A stretch of DNA of 64,000 nucleotides from assembly GCA_963784995.1 (NCBI GenBank), contig CAWATZ010000011.1:342842-406841 (forward strand), given 5' to 3'. The notes beneath the pieces were generated by a model. That model saw nothing but the letters and a program-made list of their open reading frames with translations. It was not told the DNA's origin and did not search any database. This DNA comes from CAWATZ01 sp963784995. Its GTDB lineage: Bacteria; Planctomycetota; Planctomycetia; Gemmatales; Gemmataceae. This document shows positions 36,898 to 45,566 of the stretch, piece after piece (positions within the stretch are counted from its first letter, which is position 1; every line of letters starts with the position of its first letter). Position numbers and translations under genes: made by a program.

Positions 36898-37749
36898 ATG
36901 CTCTGGCTGCGTCTGCGTGTTGCTGTCCTGTCGCTGGTTGTTGTGGCTGCGGTTGACGGCGTCGCCCATGCGGGCAGACCCTGCTGTCCACCGCCGTGCT
37001 GTCCGCCGCCGGCTCCCTGCTGCTGTACCATCGTCAAGAAGGTCTGTGTGACCGAGTGGGTCCCGGAACACTATGAATGTACCCGGACGGTCAACAAGAT
37101 CGAATGGAAGGATGAGGTCTACACCGCCACCAAGACCGAGTGCGTTCCGGAAACCCGCACCCGCACCTGCACCGTCTACAAGAGCGTGATGGAGTGCCGG
37201 GACGAGGTCCGCACGATCACCAAGTTCGTGCCCACCGTCGAGGAGCGGTGCATCACCAAGTACGTCACCCAGACGTGCCAGGTGACCACGGTCTGCCGCA
37301 AGACGGTCGATCAGGGCCACTACGAGTGCCAGCAAGTGCCCCGCTGCCCGACCCGCCGGGAAGCCAGGCGCGATGCCTGCCTGTGCTGCCCGCCTTGCTA
37401 CACCAAGACGGTCAAGTGCTGGGTCCCCTGCCTGGTGTGCATCGAGACGCCTGTGACCAAGTGCGTCAAGACCTGCGTGCCGGTCCAGGAGAAGGTCTGC
37501 GTGACCGTGTGCAAGCCGGTCTGCGAGCAGATCACCGTCAAGGTGAACTGCTGCAAGCTGGTCCCGGAAACCCGGTGTGAGACCTACACCGTCATGGTTC
37601 CCAAGTGCGTCCAGGTCCAGTGTACCCGCCGCGTGGCCGTGTGCGTGCCGATGGTCGAGAAGTACACCGCCTGCCGCATGGTGCCCCGCCAGGTCGAGAA
37701 GGAAGTCATCCAGACCGTTCCTTGCTGCCCGGCTCCTTGCTGCAAGTAA
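36898..37749 (+). CDS. Cysteine-rich YTV-type cell-wall protein
   Basis: 283 residues with signal peptide MLWLRLRVAVLSLVVVAAVDGVAHA. About 14% of residues are Cys, in repeats such as CETYTVMVPKCVQVQ, VCVTEWVPEHYECTRTV and CRKTVDQGHYECQQVP; both ends have CCPPPCC/CCPAPCC clusters. This matches the YTV-domain proteins described as components of the proteinaceous, cysteine-rich planctomycete cell wall. It probably forms disulfide-linked structure outside the outer membrane. Followed by a strong terminator. Confidence 0.85.
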   Translation: MLWLRLRVAVLSLVVVAAVDGVAHAGRPCCPPPCCPPPAPCCCTIVKKVCVTEWVPEHYECTRTVNKIEWKDEVYTATKTECVPETRTRTCTVYKSVMECRDEVRTITKFVPTVEERCITKYVTQTCQVTTVCRKTVDQGHYECQQVPRCPTRREARRDACLCCPPCYTKTVKCWVPCLVCIETPVTKCVKTCVPVQEKVCVTVCKPVCEQITVKVNCCKLVPETRCETYTVMVPKCVQVQCTRRVAVCVPMVEKYTACRMVPRQVEKEVIQTVPCCPAPCCK

Positions 37750-37767
37750 TCTGATCTGACTGATCCG

Positions 37768-37807
37768 CGACAGGTGGGCAAGGCACTGGTGCCTTGCCCA
37801 CCTGTCG
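37768..37807 (+). terminator. Strong intrinsic terminator after the YTV gene
   Basis: 19-bp perfect arms (37768-37786, 37789-37807) with a 2-nt loop, followed by TTATTT. It begins 19 nt after the stop. Confidence 0.8.
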
Positions 37808-37917
37808 TTATTTCGCCCCCGTTGCCTGGATTGCCGAACTCTGCCGGCAATCTCTTCCTGCCTCGTTGCCGGATTTTGCCGCTGTTGCGGTCGGATTCGA
37901 GCCGATAAGAGGAAAAT

Positions 37918-37999
37918 GCCGAGCCGCGCACGCAGCGCAGCGGAGTAAGCGGCCCTCCGGAGGGCCGCTTACTCCGCTGCGCTGCGTGCGCGGCTCGGC
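37918..37999. repeat. 82-bp perfect palindrome without a loop
   Basis: Both 41-bp halves are exact reverse complements with no spacer (centre 37958/37959, CCTCC|GGAGG). It lies 86 bp upstream of the kdsD start, between it and the YTV terminator. Confidence 0.92.
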
Positions 38000-38085
38000 G
38001 CTCGTCCGCGGGGTGCCGTTGTATTTCCGAGCGGTTTCGCTATAGTCGGCCGATGATTGGGCGCTGGCCTGACAAGGAGTTCGTC

Positions 38086-39162
38086 ATGCCCCTGCAAGTT
38101 CATCCGACTGGATCGCCTCCCGCGACGACGCGGCTTGGCTACGCCCGGCAGATCATCCGTGCCGAGGCGGCGGCCCTGGAGCTGGTGGCGCAGCGGCTGG
38201 ATGATTCCTTTTTGCACGCGGTGGACCTGATTCAGGGCGAGTCGGGCTCGGGACAGACGCAGGGCCGGCTGGCCATCACCGGCACCGGCAAGTCCGCGGA
38301 CGTGGGTCAGAAGATTGCCGGCACCTTGAACTCGACGGGGACCCGGTCCTACGTCCTGGATGCCACACGGGCGGTTCACGGGGACCTGGGCATGGTCCAC
38401 CCCGACGACCTGGCCCTGGTGCTGTCCCACAGCGGCGAAAGCGAGGAGATCGTCCGCCTGCTCGGCCCGCTCCGGTCAATGGTGCGCGGGCTGATCGCCA
38501 TCACCGGCAACGAACAAAGTACGCTGGCCCGCAAGGCCGACGTTGCCCTGGTCTACGGTCCGCTGGAGGAAGTCTGTCCGCTGGGTCTGGCACCCAGCGC
38601 CAGCACCACGGCCATGCTCGCCCTGGGCGACGCCCTCGCCTTTGTGCTGAGCCGGGAACGTGACTTCACCCACGACGATTTTGCCCGCTTCCACCCGGCC
38701 GGCAGCCTGGGACGCAAGCTGCTCAAGGTCGAGGCGATCATGCGCGAGGGCAGCGAGCTGCGCCTGGCAACGGAGACGGACACGGTTCGCGCCGTCTTTG
38801 CCAGGGCCAGCCATCGCGGCCGGCGCACCGGGGCGGTGATGCTGGTGGACGCCGAGGGCCGGCTGTCCGGCCTCTTCACCGACAGCGACCTGGCCCGGCT
38901 GATCGAGCGGCGGCACGACGAGGCCCTGGACCGGCCCATTGCCGAGGTGATGACGCCTCAGCCGCTGATGGTGCCGGTCGGTACGCGCGTGATGGAGGCG
39001 ATCGAGATCCTGAGGCGGCGCAAGATCAGCGAGCTGCCCGTGATCGACGGCGACGGCCGGCCGGTGGGCCTGCTGGACATCACCGACCTGATCGGCTTCG
39101 CCTCCGACCTGGCGGGTTCGGGCGGGACGCCGGGCGAGAATGGAATGCGGCAGGCTTCGTGA
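38086..39162 (+). CDS. kdsD: Arabinose-5-phosphate isomerase (KpsF/GutQ type)
   Basis: Interconverts ribulose-5-phosphate and arabinose-5-phosphate, the first committed step to Kdo. An SIS sugar-isomerase domain comes first (TGTGKSADVGQKIAGTLNSTG, VLSHSGESEEIVRLL, LGLAPSASTTAMLALGDALA, FHPAGSLGRKLL). Two CBS domains follow (LVDAEGRLSGLFTDSDLARL, VIDGDGRPVGLLDITDLIG). 358 residues, a little longer than usual at the N-terminus. The ATG at 38086 has CAAGGAGTT at ideal spacing. Followed 12 bp later by kdsC. Confidence 0.93.
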   Translation: MPLQVHPTGSPPATTRLGYARQIIRAEAAALELVAQRLDDSFLHAVDLIQGESGSGQTQGRLAITGTGKSADVGQKIAGTLNSTGTRSYVLDATRAVHGDLGMVHPDDLALVLSHSGESEEIVRLLGPLRSMVRGLIAITGNEQSTLARKADVALVYGPLEEVCPLGLAPSASTTAMLALGDALAFVLSRERDFTHDDFARFHPAGSLGRKLLKVEAIMREGSELRLATETDTVRAVFARASHRGRRTGAVMLVDAEGRLSGLFTDSDLARLIERRHDEALDRPIAEVMTPQPLMVPVGTRVMEAIEILRRRKISELPVIDGDGRPVGLLDITDLIGFASDLAGSGGTPGENGMRQAS

Positions 39163-39174
39163 GAGACGCTGACC

Positions 39175-39711
39175 ATGACCCTCACTCTGCAACAGCGCTG
39201 CCAGCCGATCCGGTTGCTGGTCCTGGACGTGGACGGCGTGCTGACCGAGGGCGGCGTGACGCACGGCAGCGGCGGGCTGGAGGCGAAGACCTTCCACGTA
39301 CGCGATGGCTCGGGCCTGAATTACTGGAAACAATGCGGGCGACGCTCAGCGGTGATCACGGGCCGAAACTCCACGGCCGTCGAGGTGCGGGCCCGTGAGG
39401 TGGGCATCGAGTTTGTCTGCCAGGGCGCGCCGGACAAATTGCCGGTTTACCGCGGCTTGCTGGAACGCAGCGGGCTGTTGCCCAGGGCAGTCTGCTGCGT
39501 CGGTGACGACCTGGCCGATTTGCCGCAGCTGCGGCACTGCGGCCTGGCCGTGGCTGTGGCCGACGCCTGCCCCGAGGTTCGCAGCGCGGCTCACTTCGTT
39601 ACCCAGGCCCGGGGAGGCAGGGGGGCCGTGCGCGAGGTGATCGAACTGATCCTGCGTTGCCAGGGCGAGTGGCAAGCCCTGGTGGAACGACTGAACCAAC
39701 AGACGCTGTGA
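39175..39711 (+). CDS. kdsC: 3-deoxy-D-manno-octulosonate-8-phosphate phosphatase
   Basis: A HAD-family phosphatase of 178 residues that removes the phosphate from Kdo-8-phosphate. Motif I LVLDVDGVLTEGG (nucleophile and acid Asp), motif II VITGRNS, the KdsC-type Lys in APDKLPVY, and motif IV VGDDLADLPQL. Cap-less, as in KdsC. Its place directly after kdsD and before an OstA-like protein supports a Kdo/LPS role. Confidence 0.92.
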   Translation: MTLTLQQRCQPIRLLVLDVDGVLTEGGVTHGSGGLEAKTFHVRDGSGLNYWKQCGRRSAVITGRNSTAVEVRAREVGIEFVCQGAPDKLPVYRGLLERSGLLPRAVCCVGDDLADLPQLRHCGLAVAVADACPEVRSAAHFVTQARGGRGAVREVIELILRCQGEWQALVERLNQQTL

Positions 39712-39751
39712 GAGTGTCTGCTTTTCCGGAATCAGCGAAAGGGAGGCAGTC

Positions 39752-42700
39752 ATGTGGACTCCCAGGCGGATTGTGCTGCTGCTGCTCGGCTTCCTTGGCT
39801 CTCTGACCGGCTACGTCGCTTATGGGCGCAGTTTCCTGGGCGCCATCGACGGCTTACCGGGCCTGCCCTCCGAGTATCTGCGGGTGCGCCCGGGGACCAT
39901 CATCGACCCACGGCCAAACAAAACAGTCAAACCGGTTGAGGAGAAGCTCAAGCAGGCGTTCGGGGATGAGTGTCCCGAATTGAAGCGGCAGATCAAACTG
40001 GAACTGCACTCGCGGAACATGGTCCTGGCCGCGGACGTGTGCCAGCCGGAGGACGATGGGCGGGTCAAGCTGACGCCGATCAGTGTGGCCATGTTCGGCA
40101 AGGACAAGGGCGATGGGCGGTTTCCCGAGATCAACACCATCCAGGGGAAGGTGGCGAAACTCAAGTTCGATCGGCCGGTGACCACCCTCTCGGACATCAG
40201 CGGCCGCAAGTTGCTGGAAGCCGAACTGACAGGCGACATCAAGGTATTCAATAACCGCCATACGCCTGACCGCTACGACGACCTGTGTCTGTACATCGGC
40301 ACCGGTCCGCTGTATTTCTCCGAAGAAAAGCACCTGATCTGGACCACCGACCACGTCCACGTCAAGGATTTCCAGAGCCGGCCGCCCAACGAGGTCCTGG
40401 GCACCGGGATGGACCTGGAACTGCTGACCGAGGCAGCGCCGGCCAAGCCCGGCATGGCGCACAAACAGAAGCAGGAGTCGATCACGGGGGTCAAACGGAT
40501 CATCTTGCGGTCCGACGTGGTCATGTTCCTGTACACGGATGCCAAATCCGGTTTCCCGGGTAATGCCCACGAGGCCCCCGCGCCCCAACTCGGGCCGGGA
40601 ACTGCTCCACCGCCCCGGGCCAAGATCACGATCACGACGCCGGGGCGTTTCACCTACGACTTCGGCAAGGAGAAGGAGCCCGACCTGGCGAGCTTCGAGT
40701 TGCCGGCCTTCGATCCGAATCAGGAACTGCGTGGTCCCCAGGAAGTTCACGTCGTTCGCGTCCAGCCCGGAGTCAACGGGATGGACCAGCTGGTTTGCCA
40801 GAAACTGGTCCTGCACCTGCGCCGCGGCAATCCGGACGAGAAAAAGCCGGAGGCGCCGCCCCCGCCGGCCAGCAGTTCCTCCGAACAGCTGGTCATCGAG
40901 AGGGCTCACGCCACCGGGACCGAGGTGCTCCTGACCTCGGATACCGAGAGCCTGGATGCCCATTGTGTGGAATTGATCCACGACAAGCGCAACGGCGTCA
41001 CGGTCACGACCCTGCGCGGCAACCCCCAGATGCGGGCGGTGAAGGACGGCAACGTGATCCACGCCCAGGAAGTGGAGATCAAGGAGATCCCGCCGGCCGA
41101 CAAGAAGGACCCGAAAGCCAAGCCCGTTCAGCTAGTCAAAGCGCGCGGGCCGGGTCAGATCGACATCCTTGACAAGGTCAAGAAAAAGAGGAACCAGCAC
41201 GCCATCTGGAAAGACCTGCTGACCACCAGCCGTGATGGGGACTACGATCTGCTCGTCCTGACAGGCGATGCCAAATTCCTGGACGATGAAAAGGAGGAGT
41301 ATCTCCAGGCCCAGGTCCTCAAGGTCTGGCTGGAAGACAAACCCCCGCCGGACGCCAGGGCGAAGCCCACGCCGGCAGTCGCCACCGGGCCCCAGCCGCC
41401 GACACCGCCCGAGAAAGCCGAGCAGGGGCAGTCCAATCGTCGGCCGCACCATCTGGAAGCGCTGGAGAACGTCCGGGCCCAGTCGGCGGAGATGCTCCTG
41501 CACGACACGGGCCGGCTGGTGGTCTGGTTCGAGGACGCCCCCAACGAGGCGCTGCTGCTGGCGCCTCCCAGGCCGGCCAATCCGGCCGCGTCCAGCCCGG
41601 CGCCGCTGCCGGGAGGCGGCCTGGCCGATTCGCCGCCCTTCCCGGAAACCCGCCCCGCCCTGCTTCCGGGACCAGCGCCTGCGACCGCACCGCCAGGCCA
41701 GGCCGGCCACCCGGACAAGAAGGAGCCGCCCCGGCCGATCGACCTGAGCGCCCGCCAGGTCGATGCCTGGGTGCTGCGCAGTGAAATCAAGGGGAACACT
41801 CTGAAAAAGCTCGAGAGCGAGGGAAAGGTCCACGTCCAGCAAGAACCGGCCAAGCCCGAGGAGAAGGGGGTGGACATCGAGGGGGACCGGCTGCAGCTGT
41901 TCAATCTGCTGGATCCCCAGACGGCTCCGTCCTCGGATGGGCGGATGGACGGCTACAAACTGGTCGTCATGGGTGACGTGGCCAAGGTGCGCATGGACAA
42001 GATTTACATCCTGGGCCCGGAAGTGCAGATTGACCAGGTGGCCAACACGGTCTGGGTCCCGGGCGTCGGCGCCATGCTGCTGGACAGCGACCGGAGCTTC
42101 AGCGGCAACAACCTGAAAAAATCCGAGCCGCTGGAGATCCACTGGAACAAATCGATGTTCCTGCAGGGCAAACATGCCGAGTTCGAGGAAGGCATCCAGG
42201 CCGAACAGGGGAAAGACCACCTGACGTGCCAGTACATGCAGGTGTTCTTCGATCGGCCGATCTCGCTGAAGCAGGGCAACAGCCGGGAAAAGCCGCCCAG
42301 GGTGGAAACGCTCGTGTGCGATCACAGCGTGCGCATCTGCGAGGAGACCTGGGAGGACGGCCGGCTGGTGAAGTTCCAGCAGATCGAGGGCACCGCCGTG
42401 GAGGTGTATTCGCTTCCCAGCGACGAGCCGGACGGCCGGCCCCGGGTCACGGTGGGCGACACTCCCCGGTCCGAGGTGAACCAGCTGAAGGCCAGCGGAC
42501 CGGGAACCGTCCGCATCTTCCAGCCCGGCAGCAGCGATCCGCTCGCCGCTCCCGCCAACGGTCAGCCCGGCCAGCCGGGCGGCGGACCGAACCAGCAGGC
42601 GCGGCAGGGGCAGCAGGGACAGCAGCAGGCGAAGCCGGGTGCGAAGCCGAACGAGGAGGCGATGAAGCTGACCTACGTGACCTTCACCAAGAACATGGCG

Positions 42701-43144
42701 GCCGACAACCGCAGCAACAAGGCCAACTTCTGGGGCAACGTGCGGGTGCTGAACATGCCCAGCGACAATCCGCAGAAGCAGATCGACCTGGACAGCTTGC
42801 TGGAGAGACTGCCGAAGGAGGGGCCCAAGGAGGCCTTCTATCTCAGTTGCGAGCAGCTGATGGTGCTGACCCGCAAGGAGAATGGCGTCAGCAGCCAGGA
42901 GATGGAAGCCCGCCGCCGCGTGGTGGTGCAAGCCAAGGAATTCTGGGGCCGGTGCGACCTGCTGACCTTCAACGAGGCCAAGGACCAGATCATCTTCCAC
43001 GGCACCGACAGCGAGCCCGCCACGCTGTTCCGCCAGCTGACCGTGGGCGGCAAGGTCGATGAGATCAAGGGCAAGAAGATCATCTACATCCGCAGCAGCG
43101 GCGACTTCAACGTCGATGGCGCCGGCTGGATCAGCGGCCATTGA
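39752..43144 (+). CDS. Large LptC/LptA (OstA)-like protein, candidate LPS transport factor
   Basis: 1,130 residues starting MWTPRRIVLLLLGFLGSLTGYVAYG, one N-terminal membrane anchor as in LptC. AGGGAGGCAG precedes the ATG. The body is beta-strand-rich with repeated segments of the OstA/LptA kind (GLEVQID-like strands, VDIEGDRLQLFN, TGDIKVFNNRHTP, NFWGNVRVLNMPSDNP, FYLSCEQLMVL). Pro-rich linkers (about residues 530-670 and 930-970) separate the units. It has no outer-membrane beta-barrel like LptD. I infer a fused periplasmic bridge acting in the transport of the LPS made with KdsD and KdsC products; the assignment rests mostly on context and fold pattern. Confidence 0.6.
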   Translation: MWTPRRIVLLLLGFLGSLTGYVAYGRSFLGAIDGLPGLPSEYLRVRPGTIIDPRPNKTVKPVEEKLKQAFGDECPELKRQIKLELHSRNMVLAADVCQPEDDGRVKLTPISVAMFGKDKGDGRFPEINTIQGKVAKLKFDRPVTTLSDISGRKLLEAELTGDIKVFNNRHTPDRYDDLCLYIGTGPLYFSEEKHLIWTTDHVHVKDFQSRPPNEVLGTGMDLELLTEAAPAKPGMAHKQKQESITGVKRIILRSDVVMFLYTDAKSGFPGNAHEAPAPQLGPGTAPPPRAKITITTPGRFTYDFGKEKEPDLASFELPAFDPNQELRGPQEVHVVRVQPGVNGMDQLVCQKLVLHLRRGNPDEKKPEAPPPPASSSSEQLVIERAHATGTEVLLTSDTESLDAHCVELIHDKRNGVTVTTLRGNPQMRAVKDGNVIHAQEVEIKEIPPADKKDPKAKPVQLVKARGPGQIDILDKVKKKRNQHAIWKDLLTTSRDGDYDLLVLTGDAKFLDDEKEEYLQAQVLKVWLEDKPPPDARAKPTPAVATGPQPPTPPEKAEQGQSNRRPHHLEALENVRAQSAEMLLHDTGRLVVWFEDAPNEALLLAPPRPANPAASSPAPLPGGGLADSPPFPETRPALLPGPAPATAPPGQAGHPDKKEPPRPIDLSARQVDAWVLRSEIKGNTLKKLESEGKVHVQQEPAKPEEKGVDIEGDRLQLFNLLDPQTAPSSDGRMDGYKLVVMGDVAKVRMDKIYILGPEVQIDQVANTVWVPGVGAMLLDSDRSFSGNNLKKSEPLEIHWNKSMFLQGKHAEFEEGIQAEQGKDHLTCQYMQVFFDRPISLKQGNSREKPPRVETLVCDHSVRICEETWEDGRLVKFQQIEGTAVEVYSLPSDEPDGRPRVTVGDTPRSEVNQLKASGPGTVRIFQPGSSDPLAAPANGQPGQPGGGPNQQARQGQQGQQQAKPGAKPNEEAMKLTYVTFTKNMAADNRSNKANFWGNVRVLNMPSDNPQKQIDLDSLLERLPKEGPKEAFYLSCEQLMVLTRKENGVSSQEMEARRRVVVQAKEFWGRCDLLTFNEAKDQIIFHGTDSEPATLFRQLTVGGKVDEIKGKKIIYIRSSGDFNVDGAGWISGH

Positions 43145-43181
43145 GCGTGCCGATGCGGGTTGCCTAATGAGTATTGACGAC

Positions 43182-43274
43182 CAAGCTCGGTAAGGCGAGC
43201 GGCGCGGCGTCAGCCCGCCGGTAAGAGACGCTTACCGGCGGGCTGACGCCGCGCCGCTCGCCTTACCGAGCTTG
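43182..43274. repeat. 44-bp perfect-arm palindrome covering the DUF4058 stop codon
   Basis: Arms 43182-43225 and 43231-43274 are exact complements around AGACG. The right arm holds the last codons and the TAA (43263-43265) of the DUF4058 gene on the - strand. Confidence 0.92.
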
Positions 43275-44075
43275 ATTCGCAGCATTCTTGAGAACCTGCT
43301 CGACCCACGCCTGCTGCTCCGGACGCAGTGGCGGTAGCGGCGTTCTCTCGCCATAAGGGACGCGGCGCTGATAGAGCCCGGTGTCGTAACAGCGATCCAA
43401 GAGGGCCTGCAGATCGACGGAAACCGCCGGGTCTCCGGGCAACAGGGGGATGGCGACGACCGGGAGCCGTTCCCCGACGCTGATGGGATAGATGACAAAA
43501 TCGTCCGGCTCCTCGAAGGCGCGGACGCAGACGTGGTAGTCGAAAGGCCCAGCCTTCGCGACCGCGTCCTCAAAGCGGACCGCGGTTGTGTGCTGCCCGC
43601 CGCGCAACAGATCAATTTCGACCAGGTTGACCTTGCTGGCGAGGACCTCGCGCTGTTTCTGAAGGTAAAGCGTTCTCCCCTCACTCCCTGGCGTCTTGTT
43701 GGTTGGGCTGAGTATTTCAATCGTCGTTACCAGACGTTCGTTTCCAGGCCTGGCGTAAATGTCGAGATAGGTCTGGCGAAACTCCTCCTTCGGAATGCGC
43801 ACCACGACCGGAGGCCTCGCCACGGCCGTGGCCGGAGGAGGTGCCGCGACGGGGCCGCTGCCGGGACGCTCGGGACGCAGGACGTTCACGTCCGGCCCCA
43901 CCCGTCTCTGCGAGGGTTCGACCCAGACTCGCGAAGCGCTGCTGGCGTAGTACGGCGGCGGCGGCAGCTGGGCGTTGATTGCATTGCGCAGCTCCGCAAT
44001 CAGGTTGTCGTGCAGATCGGAAAAGACGGCCGGGTCTTCGAGGAAAGGGTCCATCCCGGGAATGGGAGACGGCAT
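43263..44075 (-). CDS. DUF4058 family protein
   Basis: 270 residues starting MPSPIPGMDPFLEDP, the typical DUF4058 opening. The ATG at 44075 is preferred to 44081 because GGAGG abuts the latter but is 6 nt from the former. Conserved blocks are VTTIEILSPTNKTPGSEGRTLYLQKQREVL and NLVEIDLLRGG, which resemble a nuclease-like core, though activity is unproven. The C-terminal QAR and stop come from a palindromic repeat. Function unknown. Confidence 0.85.
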   Translation of the reverse strand: MPSPIPGMDPFLEDPAVFSDLHDNLIAELRNAINAQLPPPPYYASSASRVWVEPSQRRVGPDVNVLRPERPGSGPVAAPPPATAVARPPVVVRIPKEEFRQTYLDIYARPGNERLVTTIEILSPTNKTPGSEGRTLYLQKQREVLASKVNLVEIDLLRGGQHTTAVRFEDAVAKAGPFDYHVCVRAFEEPDDFVIYPISVGERLPVVAIPLLPGDPAVSVDLQALLDRCYDTGLYQRRVPYGERTPLPPLRPEQQAWVEQVLKNAANQAR

Positions 44076-44265
44076 CGGCATCCTCCATGAGGGGCTGGCG
44101 AGGAATTCGATCTCTTTCTACCCAACCCCCATCGCCCTGCCAAGCCTGACCTTCTCGTCCGCCGGGGCGAATTTCACTAAACTTTCCAGGACTGCCATTC
44201 GTCGAAGATACGCAGCCGTATCTCACGGCTCTCTGAGTTTCCACGCATCTGGAAAGGAAGAACCG

Positions 44266-45498
44266 ATGAAGACCCTTCTGCTCGGCCTGACCGCCCTTCT
44301 GGTCCTGAGTCCCCGCATCGCTCTGGCTGCTGAGAAGAAACCGAACCCGGCCCTGACAACCGTGGTCAAGGAGAACAACCAGTTTGCGCTGGAGCTGTAC
44401 GGCAAGCTGAAAGAGAAGGAAGGCAACCTGTTCTTCTCGCCCTACAGCATCTCCACGGCGCTGGCCATGACTTATGGCGGCGCCCGCGGCACCACAGCCG
44501 AGGCCATGGCCAAGACGTTGCATTTCACCCTGGACAACAAGGAACTGCACCCGGCCTTTGCCGCTCTCATTCAGGAAATCAACGATGATCCGAAGGTCGA
44601 TCCGAAAAAGCGCGGCTACCAACTGAGCACAGCCAACGCGCTGTGGGCCCAGAGAGGCTATCGCTTCCTGCCCGAGTACCTTCGGCTGACCAAGGACAAC
44701 TATGGAGCCAGCGTCGAGGAGGTCGATTTCGCCAAGGCCACCGAGGCGGCACGCAAGACGATCAACGATTGGGTGGAGAAGGAAACCCGCGACAAGATCA
44801 AGGAGCTGCTCAAAAAGGGCACGCTGGATTCCATGACTCGGCTGGTGCTTACCAACGCCATCTACTTCAAGGGCAACTGGGCCAGCCAGTTCAAGAAAGA
44901 TCAGACCAGAGACGAGACCTTCCACCTGAGCGCCGACAAGACCATCAAGACGCCATTGATGCACCAGACCCGACCGTTTGGCTACGCCGAGAACGACACT
45001 TACCAGACCCTGGAAATGCCGTACGTCGGCAAGCATCTGAGCATGGTGGTGCTGCTGCCGCGCAAGGTCGATGGCTTGCCCGCTCTGGAAAAGGCGATGG
45101 CGGCCGACGGCTTCGCCGCCAGCCTGGCCCGCCTCCCGCAGCGCGAAGTGATCGTGACTCTGCCCAAATTCAAGACCACCAGAGAGTTCTCTCTCAAAGA
45201 GACCCTGTCGGCCCTGGGCATGGGCATTGCCTTCAGCGATCAGGCCAACTTCTCGGGCATGAACGGCGGCTCTGAAACGCTCAAGATCGCGGACGTGATT
45301 CACAAGGCATTCGTGGACGTCAACGAGGAAGGCACCGAAGCCGCCGCGGCCACCGCGGTGACCATCGCGGCGAACAGCTCCGCGATTCCCGCGCCAAAGC
45401 CGGAGTTCCGAGCGGATCGGCCGTTCGTGTTCCTGATCCGCGACACCCGCAACAACAGCATCCTGTTCCTGGGACGGATCACCAATCCCCAGAAGTGA
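44266..45498 (+). CDS. Serpin 1 (secreted protease inhibitor)
   Basis: 410 residues with a signal peptide (MKTLLLGLTALLVLSPRIALA). A full serpin fold: GNLFFSPYSISTALAM, LVLTNAIYFKGNWASQF, the shutter and breach regions, VDVNEEGTEAAAATAV (hinge) and the C-terminal PFVFLIRDTRNNSILFLGRI. The hinge has the small-residue run needed for loop insertion, so it should be inhibitory. Counting P17 from the first Glu of EEGTEAAAA puts Asn-Ser at P1-P1', unlike serpin 2. The target protease is unknown. GGAAAGGAAG precedes the ATG. Confidence 0.92.
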   Translation: MKTLLLGLTALLVLSPRIALAAEKKPNPALTTVVKENNQFALELYGKLKEKEGNLFFSPYSISTALAMTYGGARGTTAEAMAKTLHFTLDNKELHPAFAALIQEINDDPKVDPKKRGYQLSTANALWAQRGYRFLPEYLRLTKDNYGASVEEVDFAKATEAARKTINDWVEKETRDKIKELLKKGTLDSMTRLVLTNAIYFKGNWASQFKKDQTRDETFHLSADKTIKTPLMHQTRPFGYAENDTYQTLEMPYVGKHLSMVVLLPRKVDGLPALEKAMAADGFAASLARLPQREVIVTLPKFKTTREFSLKETLSALGMGIAFSDQANFSGMNGGSETLKIADVIHKAFVDVNEEGTEAAAATAVTIAANSSAIPAPKPEFRADRPFVFLIRDTRNNSILFLGRITNPQK

Positions 45499-45566
45499 AC
45501 GACGCCAACGGGGCGAGCAGGGAAACGGCCCTGCTCGCCTCGCCTGTCGCCTTGAAGGAGTACACG

